The notes below the pieces were generated by a model. The model was not told the DNA's origin. It did no database searches and saw only the letters and a list, made by a program, of their open reading frames with translations. A program made the translations under genes and the position numbers. From assembly GCF_008630535.1 (NCBI RefSeq), contig NZ_VWPH01000011.1, positions 124,001 to 188,000 of the forward strand: a stretch of 64,000 nucleotides of DNA, given 5' to 3'. This document shows positions 7,754 to 16,575 of this stretch, in pieces (within the stretch, counting starts at the first letter, position 1; every line of letters begins with the position of its first letter). The stretch comes from Saccharopolyspora hirsuta. Its GTDB lineage: Bacteria; Actinomycetota; Actinomycetes; Mycobacteriales; Pseudonocardiaceae.

Positions 7754-8068
7754 ATGTTCGAGAGGAGACGGCTGCTGGGGGCCGCGGAGCTCGATGAGCA
7801 GCGGCTCGAATTCCTGCCGGACCGCACGGCCATGACGACGCTGCCGCTGCACGGCGGCTTGAGCGGCGTCGTGGTCGAGGGTGCCGACGGCGGTGACGGT
7901 GGTGGCACCGGTGGCGGCACCGGCGGCGGTGACGGCGGGGACGGCGGCGAGGGTTCCACCAGCGGTGGCTACGGTGGCACCGGTGGTGATGGCGGATCCG
8001 GTGTCGGCGGTGCCGGTGTCGGCGGGTCCGGTACCGGCGGGGACGGCGGGCCCACCATTCGCCCGTGA
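7754..8068 (+). CDS. Gly-rich peptide 3 with EFLPxRTxMST leader motif
   Basis: A 104-aa protein starting at ATG 7754, with GAGGAGGAG 4 nt upstream; upstream in-frame codons to 7715 are ignored for that reason. The leader has GAAELDEQRLEFLPDRTAMT (residues about 9-28), then TLPLHGGLSGVVVEG, then Gly-rich repeats (GGTGGG, GGDGG, GVGG) ending GGPTIRP. The AEL...R-EFLP-RT-M-T core is shared with the other two peptides, while the tails share only composition. It is the last gene of the pair, and a strong stem-loop terminator follows at 8147-8191. Confidence 0.75.
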   Translation: MFERRRLLGAAELDEQRLEFLPDRTAMTTLPLHGGLSGVVVEGADGGDGGGTGGGTGGGDGGDGGEGSTSGGYGGTGGDGGSGVGGAGVGGSGTGGDGGPTIRP

Positions 8069-8146
8069 CCCGTCCTGAGGTCGACGCGGCGTTGTCGGCG
8101 GAGATCGTTCTGGGGCCAGGGCTTCTGCGACACGGGCAACGCGAGC

Positions 8147-8191
8147 GAGAACGGCCTGTTCGGGCGATCCGCGCCCGGACAGGCCGTTCTC
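8147..8191 (+). terminator. strong stem-loop terminator after peptide 3
   Basis: A perfect 13-bp outer stem gagaacggcctgt (8147-8159) / acaggccgttctc (8179-8191), and inside it a further 7-bp GC stem (one G-T pair) around the loop atccg. It is 79 bp past the peptide 3 stop. Confidence 0.8.
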
Positions 8192-8206
8192 CGCGTTCAG
8201 ACCACT

Positions 8207-8338
8207 GTGGATGGTGATCCCGCGCGCCGCGACGTCGAGGTGGAGGTGCTCGTCGACTGCACACCGGCTGAGGTCGAGCCGGCTCGGGCGTTCGTCCGCG
8301 ACGTCCTGGGCGCCGGAGGTCTGCTCGTCGAGCGGTGA
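8207..8338 (+). pseudogene. orphan 43-codon ORF, possible gene remnant
   Basis: An open frame starting at GTG 8207 gives VDGDPARRDVEVEVLVDCTP and on to LGAGGLLVER with strongly G/C third positions, as in real genes of this genome. It has no ribosome site and begins inside the flank of a terminator. It could be the C-terminal remnant of a deleted gene or a chance ORF. No family is recognised. Confidence 0.3.
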
Positions 8339-8452
8339 GTTGTGCGTTCGTCCAACGGGCGCAGCGGGCGTTGGAGCTTCGGCCGATTCCGCGCCGGGGC
8401 CGGGTGGCGCAGTCTTTGCTGATCACTGCACGTGGTCGGGAAGGACGGGCCG

Positions 8453-9982
8453 ATGGGCGAGACGCCGGCGTTCAAGCGGGTGGAGACCAACGGTGTCGAG
8501 CGGATCCCCGACGCCGAGCGCACGGCGCGGCCGGTCGACCTGTTCCGGTTGAGCTTCGGCGGTGCGAACACCTTCTCCACGGCGGTGCTCGGCGCGTTCC
8601 CGATCCTGTTCGGGCTGTCGTTCTGGCAGGGCCTCGCCGCCACCGCGCTCGGCCTGGTGGCCGGGGCGCTCGTGCTGTGCCCGATGGCGGTGTTCGGGAC
8701 GGTGAACGGCACCAACAACGCGGTGTCGTCCTCGGCGCACCTCGGCGTGCACGGGCGGGTCGTCGGCTCCTTCCTGTCCCTGCTGACCGCGGTCACGTTC
8801 TTCGCGATCTCGGTGTGGAGCTCGGGGGACGCGCTGGTCGGGACCGCGGCGCGCGTGCTGGCCGTGCCGGAGGCACCGGCGTCCTTCGCCGTCGCCTACG
8901 CGATCTTCGCCGTGCTGGTGCTGGTCGTGTGCATCTACGGGTTCCGGATCATGCTGTGGGTCAACAAGATCGCGGTGGTCGCCGCGACCGCGCTGTTCGT
9001 GCTCGGCGCGGTCGCCTTCGGCGGTGGTTTCGACCCGTCCTACCCCGGGACGCTGCCCGCATCGGACGCGCCGCTGTTCTGGTCGTCGTTCATCGGCGCG
9101 GCGCTGATCGTGCTGGCCAACCCGATGTCCTTCGGCGCGTTCCTGGGGGACTGGTCGCGCTACATCCCGTCGACCACCCCGCGCGGCCGGGTGGTGGCCG
9201 CGGCGCTGCTCGCGCAGCTGGCCACCATCGTCCCGTTCGGGTTCGGGCTGGTCACGGCCACGGTGATCGCAGGGGCCGCACCGGAGTACCTGGCCGCGGA
9301 AGCCCCGAACTACGTCGGCGGGCTGCTCGCGGTGTCGCCGGGCTGGTACTTCGGACCGCTGTGCCTGATCGCGCTCATCGGCGGGTTGTCCACCGGCACC
9401 ACCGCGCTGTACGGCACCGGCCTGGACTTCTCCAGCGTGTTCCCCCGGTTCTCCCGGGTGCGGGCGACGGTGCTGGTGGGCGTGCTGGCCATCGCGCTGA
9501 TCTTCGTCGGCCGGTTCGGCTTCAACCTGGTGCAGAGCATCTCCACCTTCGCCGCGCTGATCGTGACCTGCACCGGGCCGTGGATGGTCGTGATGATCCT
9601 CGGCTACCTGACCCGGCGGGGCTGGTACGACCCGGACGCGCTGCAGGTGTTCAACCGGCGCCAGCGGGGCGGGCGCTACTGGTTCGACCGCGGCTGGAAC
9701 TGGCGCGGCATGGCCGCGTGGCTGGTGTCGGCCGGTGTCGCGCTGCTGTTCGTCAACATCCCCGGCCAGCTGGTCGGACCGCTGGGCGACCTGGCGGGCG
9801 GGGTGGACGTCAGCCTGCCGCTGTCCCTGGTGCTCGCGGCGGTCGGCTACCTCGGCCTGCTCCGGGCGTTCCCCGAGCCCCGCGGCGTGTTCGGCCCGGA
9901 CGGGCCGCGCTGGGTGCCCTGCGCCGACACCCCGGTCCCGCCGATCACGTCGGACTCCGAACCGGCACCGGCGGCCCGCTGA
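8453..9982 (+). CDS. NCS1-family cytosine/purine permease-like transporter
   Basis: A 509-aa protein with about 12 hydrophobic segments and the layout of nucleobase:cation symporter-1 proteins (CodB/purine-cytosine permease-like). The N-terminal signature FRLSFGGANTFSTAVLGAFP and the GTNNAVSSSAHLG segment fit the family, as do GAFLGDWSRYIPSTTP in the middle and a C-terminal NIPGQLVGPLGD segment. ATG 8453 is chosen because GGAAGGA lies 7 nt upstream; the ORF could extend to GTG 8432. It probably imports a nucleobase or related compound by proton or sodium symport; the substrate cannot be read from the sequence. It converges on a TetR gene, 9 bp away. Confidence 0.85.
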   Translation: MGETPAFKRVETNGVERIPDAERTARPVDLFRLSFGGANTFSTAVLGAFPILFGLSFWQGLAATALGLVAGALVLCPMAVFGTVNGTNNAVSSSAHLGVHGRVVGSFLSLLTAVTFFAISVWSSGDALVGTAARVLAVPEAPASFAVAYAIFAVLVLVVCIYGFRIMLWVNKIAVVAATALFVLGAVAFGGGFDPSYPGTLPASDAPLFWSSFIGAALIVLANPMSFGAFLGDWSRYIPSTTPRGRVVAAALLAQLATIVPFGFGLVTATVIAGAAPEYLAAEAPNYVGGLLAVSPGWYFGPLCLIALIGGLSTGTTALYGTGLDFSSVFPRFSRVRATVLVGVLAIALIFVGRFGFNLVQSISTFAALIVTCTGPWMVVMILGYLTRRGWYDPDALQVFNRRQRGGRYWFDRGWNWRGMAAWLVSAGVALLFVNIPGQLVGPLGDLAGGVDVSLPLSLVLAAVGYLGLLRAFPEPRGVFGPDGPRWVPCADTPVPPITSDSEPAPAAR

Positions 9983-9991
9983 CCCCGGTGG

Positions 9992-10537
9992 TCAGCCCCG
10001 GGCCTCGGCGACCTGGGCGAGCAGCCGGTCGAAGACCTGCTTGAGCAGGTCCGGGTCCGGGCTGGGCAGACCGGACAGCGCGCTCAGGTACAGGCCGTCG
10101 CCGACCAGGCGCACGATCTCGGCCAGCACCGGGTCGCCGATGTAGTCGGTGAGCAGCTCCGACCAGCGGTTGAACACCCGGGCCAGCACCTCGGTGCCCG
10201 CCTCGCTCAGGCCCTCGGCGCTGCGCAGCGCCGCGATGACCGACCAGTAGAGGGCCATCTCCTCCTCGCTGCTGGGCAGCGAGGTCTCCAGGAAGTACCG
10301 GACGACGTCGACGCCCTTCTCGGTGGCCTGCGCGAACTCCGCCTCGGCCTCGTCGTCCAGCCGCAGCGTGAGGCCCTGCAGCATGGCCTGCTTGGAGCGG
10401 AAGTGGTAGAGCAGGCCGCCCTTGGACACGCCCGCCTCGGCGGCGACGGACTCCAGGGTGACGGCCGCGGTCCCCTTGGTGATCAGGATCCGCTGCAGCG
10501 CGTCGAGGATGCGTTCTCGGGTGTCGGAAGCTGCCAC
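9992..10537 (-). CDS. TetR-family repressor of the DHA2 pump
   Basis: A 181-aa TetR protein. The N-terminal HTH is well conserved (DTRERILDALQRILITKG, then SVAAEAGVSKGGLLYHF RSK, residues about 5-52). The C-terminal ligand domain resembles that of regulators of MFS drug pumps. GTG 10537 is chosen because the HTH begins right after it; the longer upstream frame reads through the operator region. It is transcribed divergently from the DHA2 efflux gene, with three palindromic operators in between, so it most likely represses both genes and releases on binding a pump substrate. Confidence 0.9.
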   Translation of the reverse strand: MAASDTRERILDALQRILITKGTAAVTLESVAAEAGVSKGGLLYHFRSKQAMLQGLTLRLDDEAEAEFAQATEKGVDVVRYFLETSLPSSEEEMALYWSVIAALRSAEGLSEAGTEVLARVFNRWSELLTDYIGDPVLAEIVRLVGDGLYLSALSGLPSPDPDLLKQVFDRLLAQVAEARG

Positions 10538-10546
10538 GGTTTGAAC

Positions 10547-10606
10547 TATACCGTCCGGACGGTTACTATACCGTCTGGACGGATTCTGTACCGTCTGGAC
10601 GGTACA
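10547..10606. promoter_or_regulatory. three tandem TetR operators at 20-bp period
   Basis: The palindrome accgtc(c/t)ggacggt occurs at 10550-10563, 10570-10583 (last base changed) and 10590-10603. The unit is repeated at exactly 20 bp, so all three sites face the same side of the helix. The third copy extends to 9-bp arms (tgtaccgtc/gacggtaca). They lie between the divergent TetR and DHA2 genes and overlap the A/T-rich tata and ttactata stretches that probably serve as -10 elements. Confidence 0.9.
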
Positions 10607-10628
10607 GATCGAACAAGGCCGTGTAGAG

Positions 10629-12122
10629 ATGACCAACCTGAATTCGCCCCGTACTTCCCGCGGGCAGTGGGCCGCGCTCGGCGCGCTGCTGCTCCCCGTT
10701 CTGCTGATCTCCGTCGACAACACCGTGCTGAGCTTCGCGGTGCCGCACATCAGCGAGGAGCTGCGCCCGACCGGCGGCCAGCTGCTGTGGATCGTCGACA
10801 TCTACTCGCTGATGCTCGCCGGACTGCTGGTCACGATGGGCACCCTCGGCGACCGGATCGGTCGCCGCCGCCTGCTGCTGATCGGCGCGACCGGCTTCGG
10901 CCTGGCGTCGGCGCTGGCGGCGTTCGCGCCCACCCCCGAGCTGCTCATCGCCGCGCGTGCGCTGCTCGGCGTGGCCGGGGCGACGCTGATGCCCTCGACG
11001 CTGTCGCTGATCCGCAACATCTTCACCGACCCGCGCGCCCGGACCACCGCGATCGCCGCCTGGACGGCGACCTTCGCCGGTGGCGCCGCGTTCGGCCCGC
11101 TGCTGGGCGGCCTGCTGCTGGAGCACTTCTGGTGGGGGTCGGTGTTCCTGATCAACCTGCCGGTGATGGTGCTGCTGCTGATCGTCGGCCCGCTGGTGAT
11201 CCCGGAATCGCGCAACCCGCAGCCGGGCCGGTACGACCTGCCCAGCGCCGGGCTCTCGCTGCTGGCCATGCTGGCGCTGGTCCTCGGCGTCAAGGAGTTC
11301 GCGGGCGGCGGGTCGCTGGCGCTGCCCGCGGTGGCGGTCGCGCTGGTGGCGGGTTACGCGTTCGTGCGCAGGCAGCGCCGGTTGGACGACCCGATGCTGG
11401 ACCTGGGCCTGTTCGCCAAGCCGCGGTTCAGCGTCGCGGTGGCCAGCAACCTGCTGGCGGTGTTCGTGATGGTAGGCGGGCTGTTCTTCATGACCCAGTA
11501 CCTGCAGCTGGTGCTGGGGATGACCCCGCTGCGCGCGGGGTTGGCGCTGCTGCCGGGCATCGCGCTGTCGGTGGTCGGGTCGCTGGTCGCGGTCCGGCTG
11601 ATCCGCCGGGTGCGGTTGGCCGAGCTGCTGGGCGCGGCGATGCTCGCGACCGCGCTGGGCTACCTGCTGATGGTGCTGCTGCCGCCGCAGGACGGCGCCT
11701 GGCTGGTGGTGGTGGCGTTCATGGTCGTCGGCATCGGCGCGGGCATCACCGAGACCGCCACCAACGACACGATCATGAACACGGTGGCCCCGGAGAACGC
11801 GGGCGCGGCGTCGGCGATCTCGGAGACCGGCTACGAGCTGGGCGCGGCGCTGGGCACTGCGGTGCTCGGCAGCGTGGTGACGGCGGCCTACCGCGGCCGC
11901 GTCGACGTGACCGGCATGCCGGAGTCCATCGTGGACGCAGCCCGCGACACCCTGGGCGGCGCGCTGTCGGTGGCGGGTGAGCTGCCGGTGGAGCAGGCGG
12001 CGGCGCTCCGCGACTCGGCGGCGCACGCCTTCACCTTCGGCGTGCACGTGACGAGCGTGGTCGGCGCGGTGATCCTCGCCTTCGCGGCCTTCCAGGCCTG
12101 GTGGGTGCTCTCCCGCCGCTGA
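10629..12122 (+). CDS. MFS drug efflux pump, DHA2 family (14 TM)
   Basis: A 497-aa protein with the pattern of DHA2-type drug:H+ antiporters. It has the motif D1-like start SVDNTVLSFAVPHI (about residue 29), motif A GTLGDRIGRRRLLL (about 72-85), motif B-like LIAARALLGVAGA (about 107), and motif C-like AFGPLLGGLLL (about 156). Fourteen hydrophobic segments can be counted. It likely expels a hydrophobic or quaternary toxic compound. ATG 10629 lies 23 bp after the last operator; the ribosome site (gtagag) is weak. It is controlled by the divergent TetR. A very strong palindromic terminator follows. Confidence 0.9.
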   Translation: MTNLNSPRTSRGQWAALGALLLPVLLISVDNTVLSFAVPHISEELRPTGGQLLWIVDIYSLMLAGLLVTMGTLGDRIGRRRLLLIGATGFGLASALAAFAPTPELLIAARALLGVAGATLMPSTLSLIRNIFTDPRARTTAIAAWTATFAGGAAFGPLLGGLLLEHFWWGSVFLINLPVMVLLLIVGPLVIPESRNPQPGRYDLPSAGLSLLAMLALVLGVKEFAGGGSLALPAVAVALVAGYAFVRRQRRLDDPMLDLGLFAKPRFSVAVASNLLAVFVMVGGLFFMTQYLQLVLGMTPLRAGLALLPGIALSVVGSLVAVRLIRRVRLAELLGAAMLATALGYLLMVLLPPQDGAWLVVVAFMVVGIGAGITETATNDTIMNTVAPENAGAASAISETGYELGAALGTAVLGSVVTAAYRGRVDVTGMPESIVDAARDTLGGALSVAGELPVEQAAALRDSAAHAFTFGVHVTSVVGAVILAFAAFQAWWVLSRR

Positions 12123-12129
12123 CCCCGGA

Positions 12130-12161
12130 GGGGCGGCGGTTTCGCGCGAAACCGCCGCCCC
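12130..12161 (+). terminator. 15-bp palindromic terminator after DHA2 pump
   Basis: ggggcggcggtttcg (12130-12144), cg, and the exact complement (12147-12161), 7 bp after the pump stop codon. Its centre is the 12-bp palindrome tttcgcgcgaaa, which recurs alone at 12183-12194. Confidence 0.8.
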
Positions 12162-12182
12162 GCGCCGCGTGCGCGAAGCCGG

Positions 12183-12194
12183 TTTCGCGCGAAA
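12183..12194. promoter_or_regulatory. tttcgcgcgaaa palindrome upstream of 12248 gene
   Basis: A perfect 12-bp palindrome, identical to the centre of the preceding terminator and 43 bp from it. It lies just upstream of the sequence tatgct (12204-12209), a possible -10 element. Two identical palindromes in so short a space could be an operator pair. Confidence 0.4.
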
Positions 12195-12247
12195 TCGCCC
12201 CCGCTATGCTGGCGGCCTTCCACGGAGCGCGCGAACGGGGTGGTGCG

Positions 12248-12742
12248 GTGAAGTGGCGTTCGGACGAGGTGGAGTCCTCCTACCCGAGGCTGGTCTTCGC
12301 CGGTGCGGTGGCGGCTTTCGCGATCGCCGCTGTCGGGGTCTTCGCGCTGTTCCTCGGCAGCGAGCTGTCAGGCGGGTTCGAGGCCGCGAGGTCGGGAGCA
12401 GCTGAGGCTGGCGCCATGACGCTGATCTCGATGCCGTTCATCGCCTGCGCGGTGCTGTTCCTGGGGCTTCCGCTGGGGCTGGTCGTCGAGAAGATCTGCC
12501 GTCGGATGGACGTGCGCCACTCGGGCACGCTCCTCGCGTTCGGTGCGCTCGGCGTCGTCACCGGGCTGATCGTGATGCGCCTGCTGGATTCGAACGTCCT
12601 GATCGTGCTGCCCGCCATCGCCGCCGCGCTGCTCGGTCGCGCCGCGGCCGACTGGCTGGCGAGTCGCCGCTTCTACCTCGGTGGCCTGTTCTCGCTCTGC
12701 GCAGGAGGGCTCGCCACGTCGCTCATCTGGTTCGCGATCTGA
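12248..12742 (+). CDS. four-TM membrane protein of unknown function
   Basis: A 164-aa protein with about four to five hydrophobic segments (residues about 15-37, 55-80, 92-112, 115-135 and 145-163) and the start VKWRSDEVESSYPRL. GTG 12248 is taken as the start; an in-frame ATG at 12206 would add 14 residues but has no ribosome site. No family is recognised. It stands alone between the DHA2 gene and a convergent TetR gene. Confidence 0.55.
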   Translation: MKWRSDEVESSYPRLVFAGAVAAFAIAAVGVFALFLGSELSGGFEAARSGAAEAGAMTLISMPFIACAVLFLGLPLGLVVEKICRRMDVRHSGTLLAFGALGVVTGLIVMRLLDSNVLIVLPAIAAALLGRAAADWLASRRFYLGGLFSLCAGGLATSLIWFAI

Positions 12743-12801
12743 TCGCCGCGACCAGACGTTCCACTGTGGACTCTGCGAGAACCGGCGCCCTTGGGAACGT
12801 G

Positions 12802-13434
12802 CTACTCGCCTTCGACGTCCCCTGAGTCCTGCGGCCGGTCGAAAGCACCGGCGGACGCGGCCAGCGCGGCGGTTTCGGCCGCGTGCTCGGGAAGTCGCGG
12901 ATCGGGTGGCGTGCCGAGCAGCACCAGCTGGTGGTAGAGCGGCGCGGTGGCGGCGACCAGCAGGGCGCGTGCGTCGATCCCGGGCGGGAGCTCGCCGCGC
13001 TGGATCGCGCGCTCGACGACGACCTCGCAGCGCTCGTAGCGGTCGTCCCACAGCCGTCGCAGGGCGCGGGCGGCCTCGTCGGAGCGGAACGAGGCGGCGA
13101 TCAGGGCCGTCGCGATCGACGGGCGTTCGGTCAGGGACGTCTGGATCTCGCGGTTCAGCGCGGCGAGGTCGCCGCGCAGGGAGCCGGTGTCGGTGGGCTG
13201 CCAGTCGTCGTCGCTGGTGGAGTCGAGGAGGTCGGTGAGCAGACCGCCGACGTCGCGCCAGCGGCGGTACACCGTGGTGCGGTGCACGCCGGAGCGGGCC
13301 GCGACGGAGTCGACGGTGAGGGCGTCGTAGCCGTTCTCGGCCAGCTCCGCGCTGACCGCGGCGAGCACCTGGGTGCGGATGCGGGCGGTGCGGCCGCCTG
13401 GTCGGGGGCGGCCCGGGGGAGGTGCAGAACTCAT
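12802..13434 (-). CDS. TetR-family regulator divergent to the ABC-F/Vat genes
   Basis: A 210-aa TetR protein. After a Pro/Arg-rich lead comes the HTH (IRTQVLAAVSAELAENGYDA, then SVAARSGVHRTTVYRRW, residues about 19-60). The C-terminal half resembles the TetR_C_11-like ligand domains. ATG 13434 lies 153 bp from the ABC-F start on the opposite strand. The shared region holds a likely promoter and the imperfect palindrome at 13481-13496. By position it should repress the antibiotic-resistance pair, and perhaps its own gene. Confidence 0.85.
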   Translation of the reverse strand: MSSAPPPGRPRPGGRTARIRTQVLAAVSAELAENGYDALTVDSVAARSGVHRTTVYRRWRDVGGLLTDLLDSTSDDDWQPTDTGSLRGDLAALNREIQTSLTERPSIATALIAASFRSDEAARALRRLWDDRYERCEVVVERAIQRGELPPGIDARALLVAATAPLYHQLVLLGTPPDPRLPEHAAETAALAASAGAFDRPQDSGDVEGE

Positions 13435-13448
13435 CTTCGGCGGTCCAG

Positions 13449-13496
13449 TTGCTCGTCGGGGCGTGGTGTGGTTATCTTAATGCAACTGTTGTCGCA
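13449..13496 (+). promoter_or_regulatory. putative promoter and TetR operator for ABC-F operon
   Basis: ttgctc (13449-13454), 18 bp, then tatctt (13473-13478) fits a housekeeping-type promoter reading toward the ABC-F gene. Directly after it lies tgcaac-N4-gtcgca (13481-13496), an inverted repeat with five of six pairs matching, where a bound repressor would block the start region. Confidence 0.45.
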
Positions 13497-13587
13497 CTAG
13501 TGAGGTCGCCGATGCTCTTCCGAAGCGTTCGTCCCGCCCTGCGGTCCCCGCTGACCGCCTCGCCCTCGAATGCTTCGGAGCACATGC

Positions 13588-15195
<1,608 letters not shown>

Positions 15196-15220
15196 CGAAA
15201 CCCCTGGAGGAGTTCCACCC

Positions 15221-15865
15221 GTGCCCAACGTCCCCGCCGACCCGACCGTGCTGCACCCGATGCCCGACCAGCCGCGCGTGGTGCTGCTGAAGCCCCTCGT
15301 CACGTCCCCGCTGATCGAGGTCGGGGAGTTCTCCTACTACGACGACCCGGACGACCCGACCGCGTTCGAGACCCGGAACGTGCTCTACCACTACGGACCG
15401 GAGAAGCTGATCATCGGCAAGTTCTGCGCGCTGGCCACCGGGGTGCGGTTCATCATGAACGGCGCCAACCACCGGGCGGACGGCCCCTCGACCTTCCCGT
15501 TCCCCACCATGGGCGGCTCGTGGTCGGACCACTTCGACCTGCTCACCGACCTCCCGAACCGGGGGGACACGGTGGTGGGCAACGACGTCTGGATCGGCCG
15601 GGACGCCACGATCCTGCCCGGCGTCCGCATCGGCCACCGCGCGATCATCGCCACCGGCGCGGTGGTCACCTCCGACGTGCCGGACTACGGAATCGTCGGG
15701 GGAAACCCGGCCCGCCTGATCCGAACCCGTCACGACGACGCGGAAATCGCCCGCCTGCTCGAGATCGCCTGGTGGGACTGGCCGCTGGACCACATCACCG
15801 ACCACGTCCGCACGATCATGTCCGGCACCATCGCCGACCTGGAGGCGGCGGCACCGGAGAGCTGA
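15221..15865 (+). CDS. Vat-type streptogramin A O-acetyltransferase
   Basis: A 214-aa left-handed beta-helix acetyltransferase of the Vat/CAT-B (xenobiotic acyltransferase) group. Diagnostic segments are VGEFSYYDD (about residue 35), [19 protein letters not shown], the active-site [10 protein letters not shown] (His about 84), [20 protein letters not shown], and the C-terminal [11 protein letters not shown]. Family members acetylate the free hydroxyl of group A streptogramins with acetyl-CoA. GTG 15221 has GGAGGA 8 nt upstream. It lies 25 bp after the ABC-F gene, so one mRNA would give both ribosome protection and drug inactivation, under the divergent TetR. Confidence 0.88.
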   Translation: MPNVPADPTVLHPMPDQPRVVLLKPLVTSPLIEVGEFSYYDDPDDPTAFETRNVLYHYGPEKLIIGKFCALATGVRFIMNGANHRADGPSTFPFPTMGGSWSDHFDLLTDLPNRGDTVVGNDVWIGRDATILPGVRIGHRAIIATGAVVTSDVPDYGIVGGNPARLIRTRHDDAEIARLLEIAWWDWPLDHITDHVRTIMSGTIADLEAAAPES

Positions 15866-15884
15866 CCTCCGGTCGGCCGAGGAG

Positions 15885-15921
15885 CATCGGCGGCGGACTC
15901 GATGTGCGTTCGCCGCCGATG
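15885..15921 (+). terminator. hairpin after Vat gene
   Basis: catcggcggcg (15885-15895) pairs perfectly with cgccgccgatg (15911-15921), loop 15 nt, 19 bp past the Vat stop codon. Confidence 0.6.
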
Positions 15922-15925
15922 TTCT

Positions 15926-15945
15926 CGTACGCAGATCTGCGTACG
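15926..15945. promoter_or_regulatory. 20-bp perfect palindrome
   Basis: cgtacgcagatctgcgtacg is fully self-complementary with no loop, so it is better suited to bind a dimeric protein as DNA than to fold as RNA. It lies 4 bp after the Vat terminator hairpin and about 150 bp before the truncated membrane gene. Confidence 0.6.
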
Positions 15946-16096
15946 CCAGATGTCGCGTTCGCGCCGACGACACCGGGAGTTCCGCATCGCACGATCTCCA
16001 GCAGCTGATCCGCAATCGCTGGAGACCTCGTGCAGACGACGAGTGGGCCGTTCGCGCCGGAGAAGCCACGCCGCAGGCGCCGGTGCGCGACGCGCG

Positions 16097-16531
16097 GTGC
16101 TGTACAGACGCCTGCGCGCGCTGGGCATCACCGCCCCGGGCTCGGCGATCACCCTGGTCGGCGGGGTGCTGGCCGCTGGCCAACTGGCGATGAGCGCAAT
16201 GCTCGCCTGGGCCGGGGGCCGCCTGCCAGCGGACGCCAGCCCCGCGTTGGCCCGCGCCCTGGCAGACCTGTCGTTCCTGTCCGGCGGCCCCGGCTACGCG
16301 GTGGCGTTCGCCTTGCTGATCGCCGGAACCTCCGTGACGAGCCTGCTCGCCGGGCTGCTCCCCCGCGCGGTGACCTGGACCGGCCTCGTGCTCGCCGCCG
16401 CCGGGATGATCTCCACGCTCACCCTCCTGGCTCCGGCCTTCGGCTACCTCCTCCCGGTCGTCCGCTTCGGCGGCCTCATCTGGTTGGTCCTCGCCGCGGC
16501 CCTGCTCCCGCGCACCCGCGCGCGCCGATGA
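16097..16531 (+). pseudogene. N-terminally truncated membrane protein
   Basis: From about 16097 the frame reads VLYRRLRALGITAPGSAITL followed by four good hydrophobic segments (144 aa in all), ending in RTRARR. Upstream the same frame gives only Arg/Ser-rich sequence typical of non-coding frames, and there is no ribosome site before GTG 16097. The visible part looks like the last two thirds of a DUF4386-like or related multi-pass membrane protein whose 5' end was lost. Whether it is still expressed is unknown. Confidence 0.45.
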
Positions 16532-16575
16532 TCCGGAGGCCCGCACCGCGGTGCCGAACGCGCAGATCGTCCGGG

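Larger units (their letters stand above)
8069..8452. other. 384-bp region after peptide 3
   Basis: It contains the stem-loop terminator at 8147-8191 and an orphan 43-codon ORF at 8207-8338 (listed separately). The remainder up to the permease start shows no clear gene. Confidence 0.5.

Noticed and set aside
4908..8068. CRISPR-like or VNTR array from the gcc/ggc repeats
   Set aside because: The repeats are codon-level Gly/Asp repeats without spacers of constant length.
7136..8426. Minus-strand frames opposite peptides 2 and 3 (Pro-rich)
   Set aside because: PPSPP repeats are the complement of GGDGG repeats; they have no start signals.
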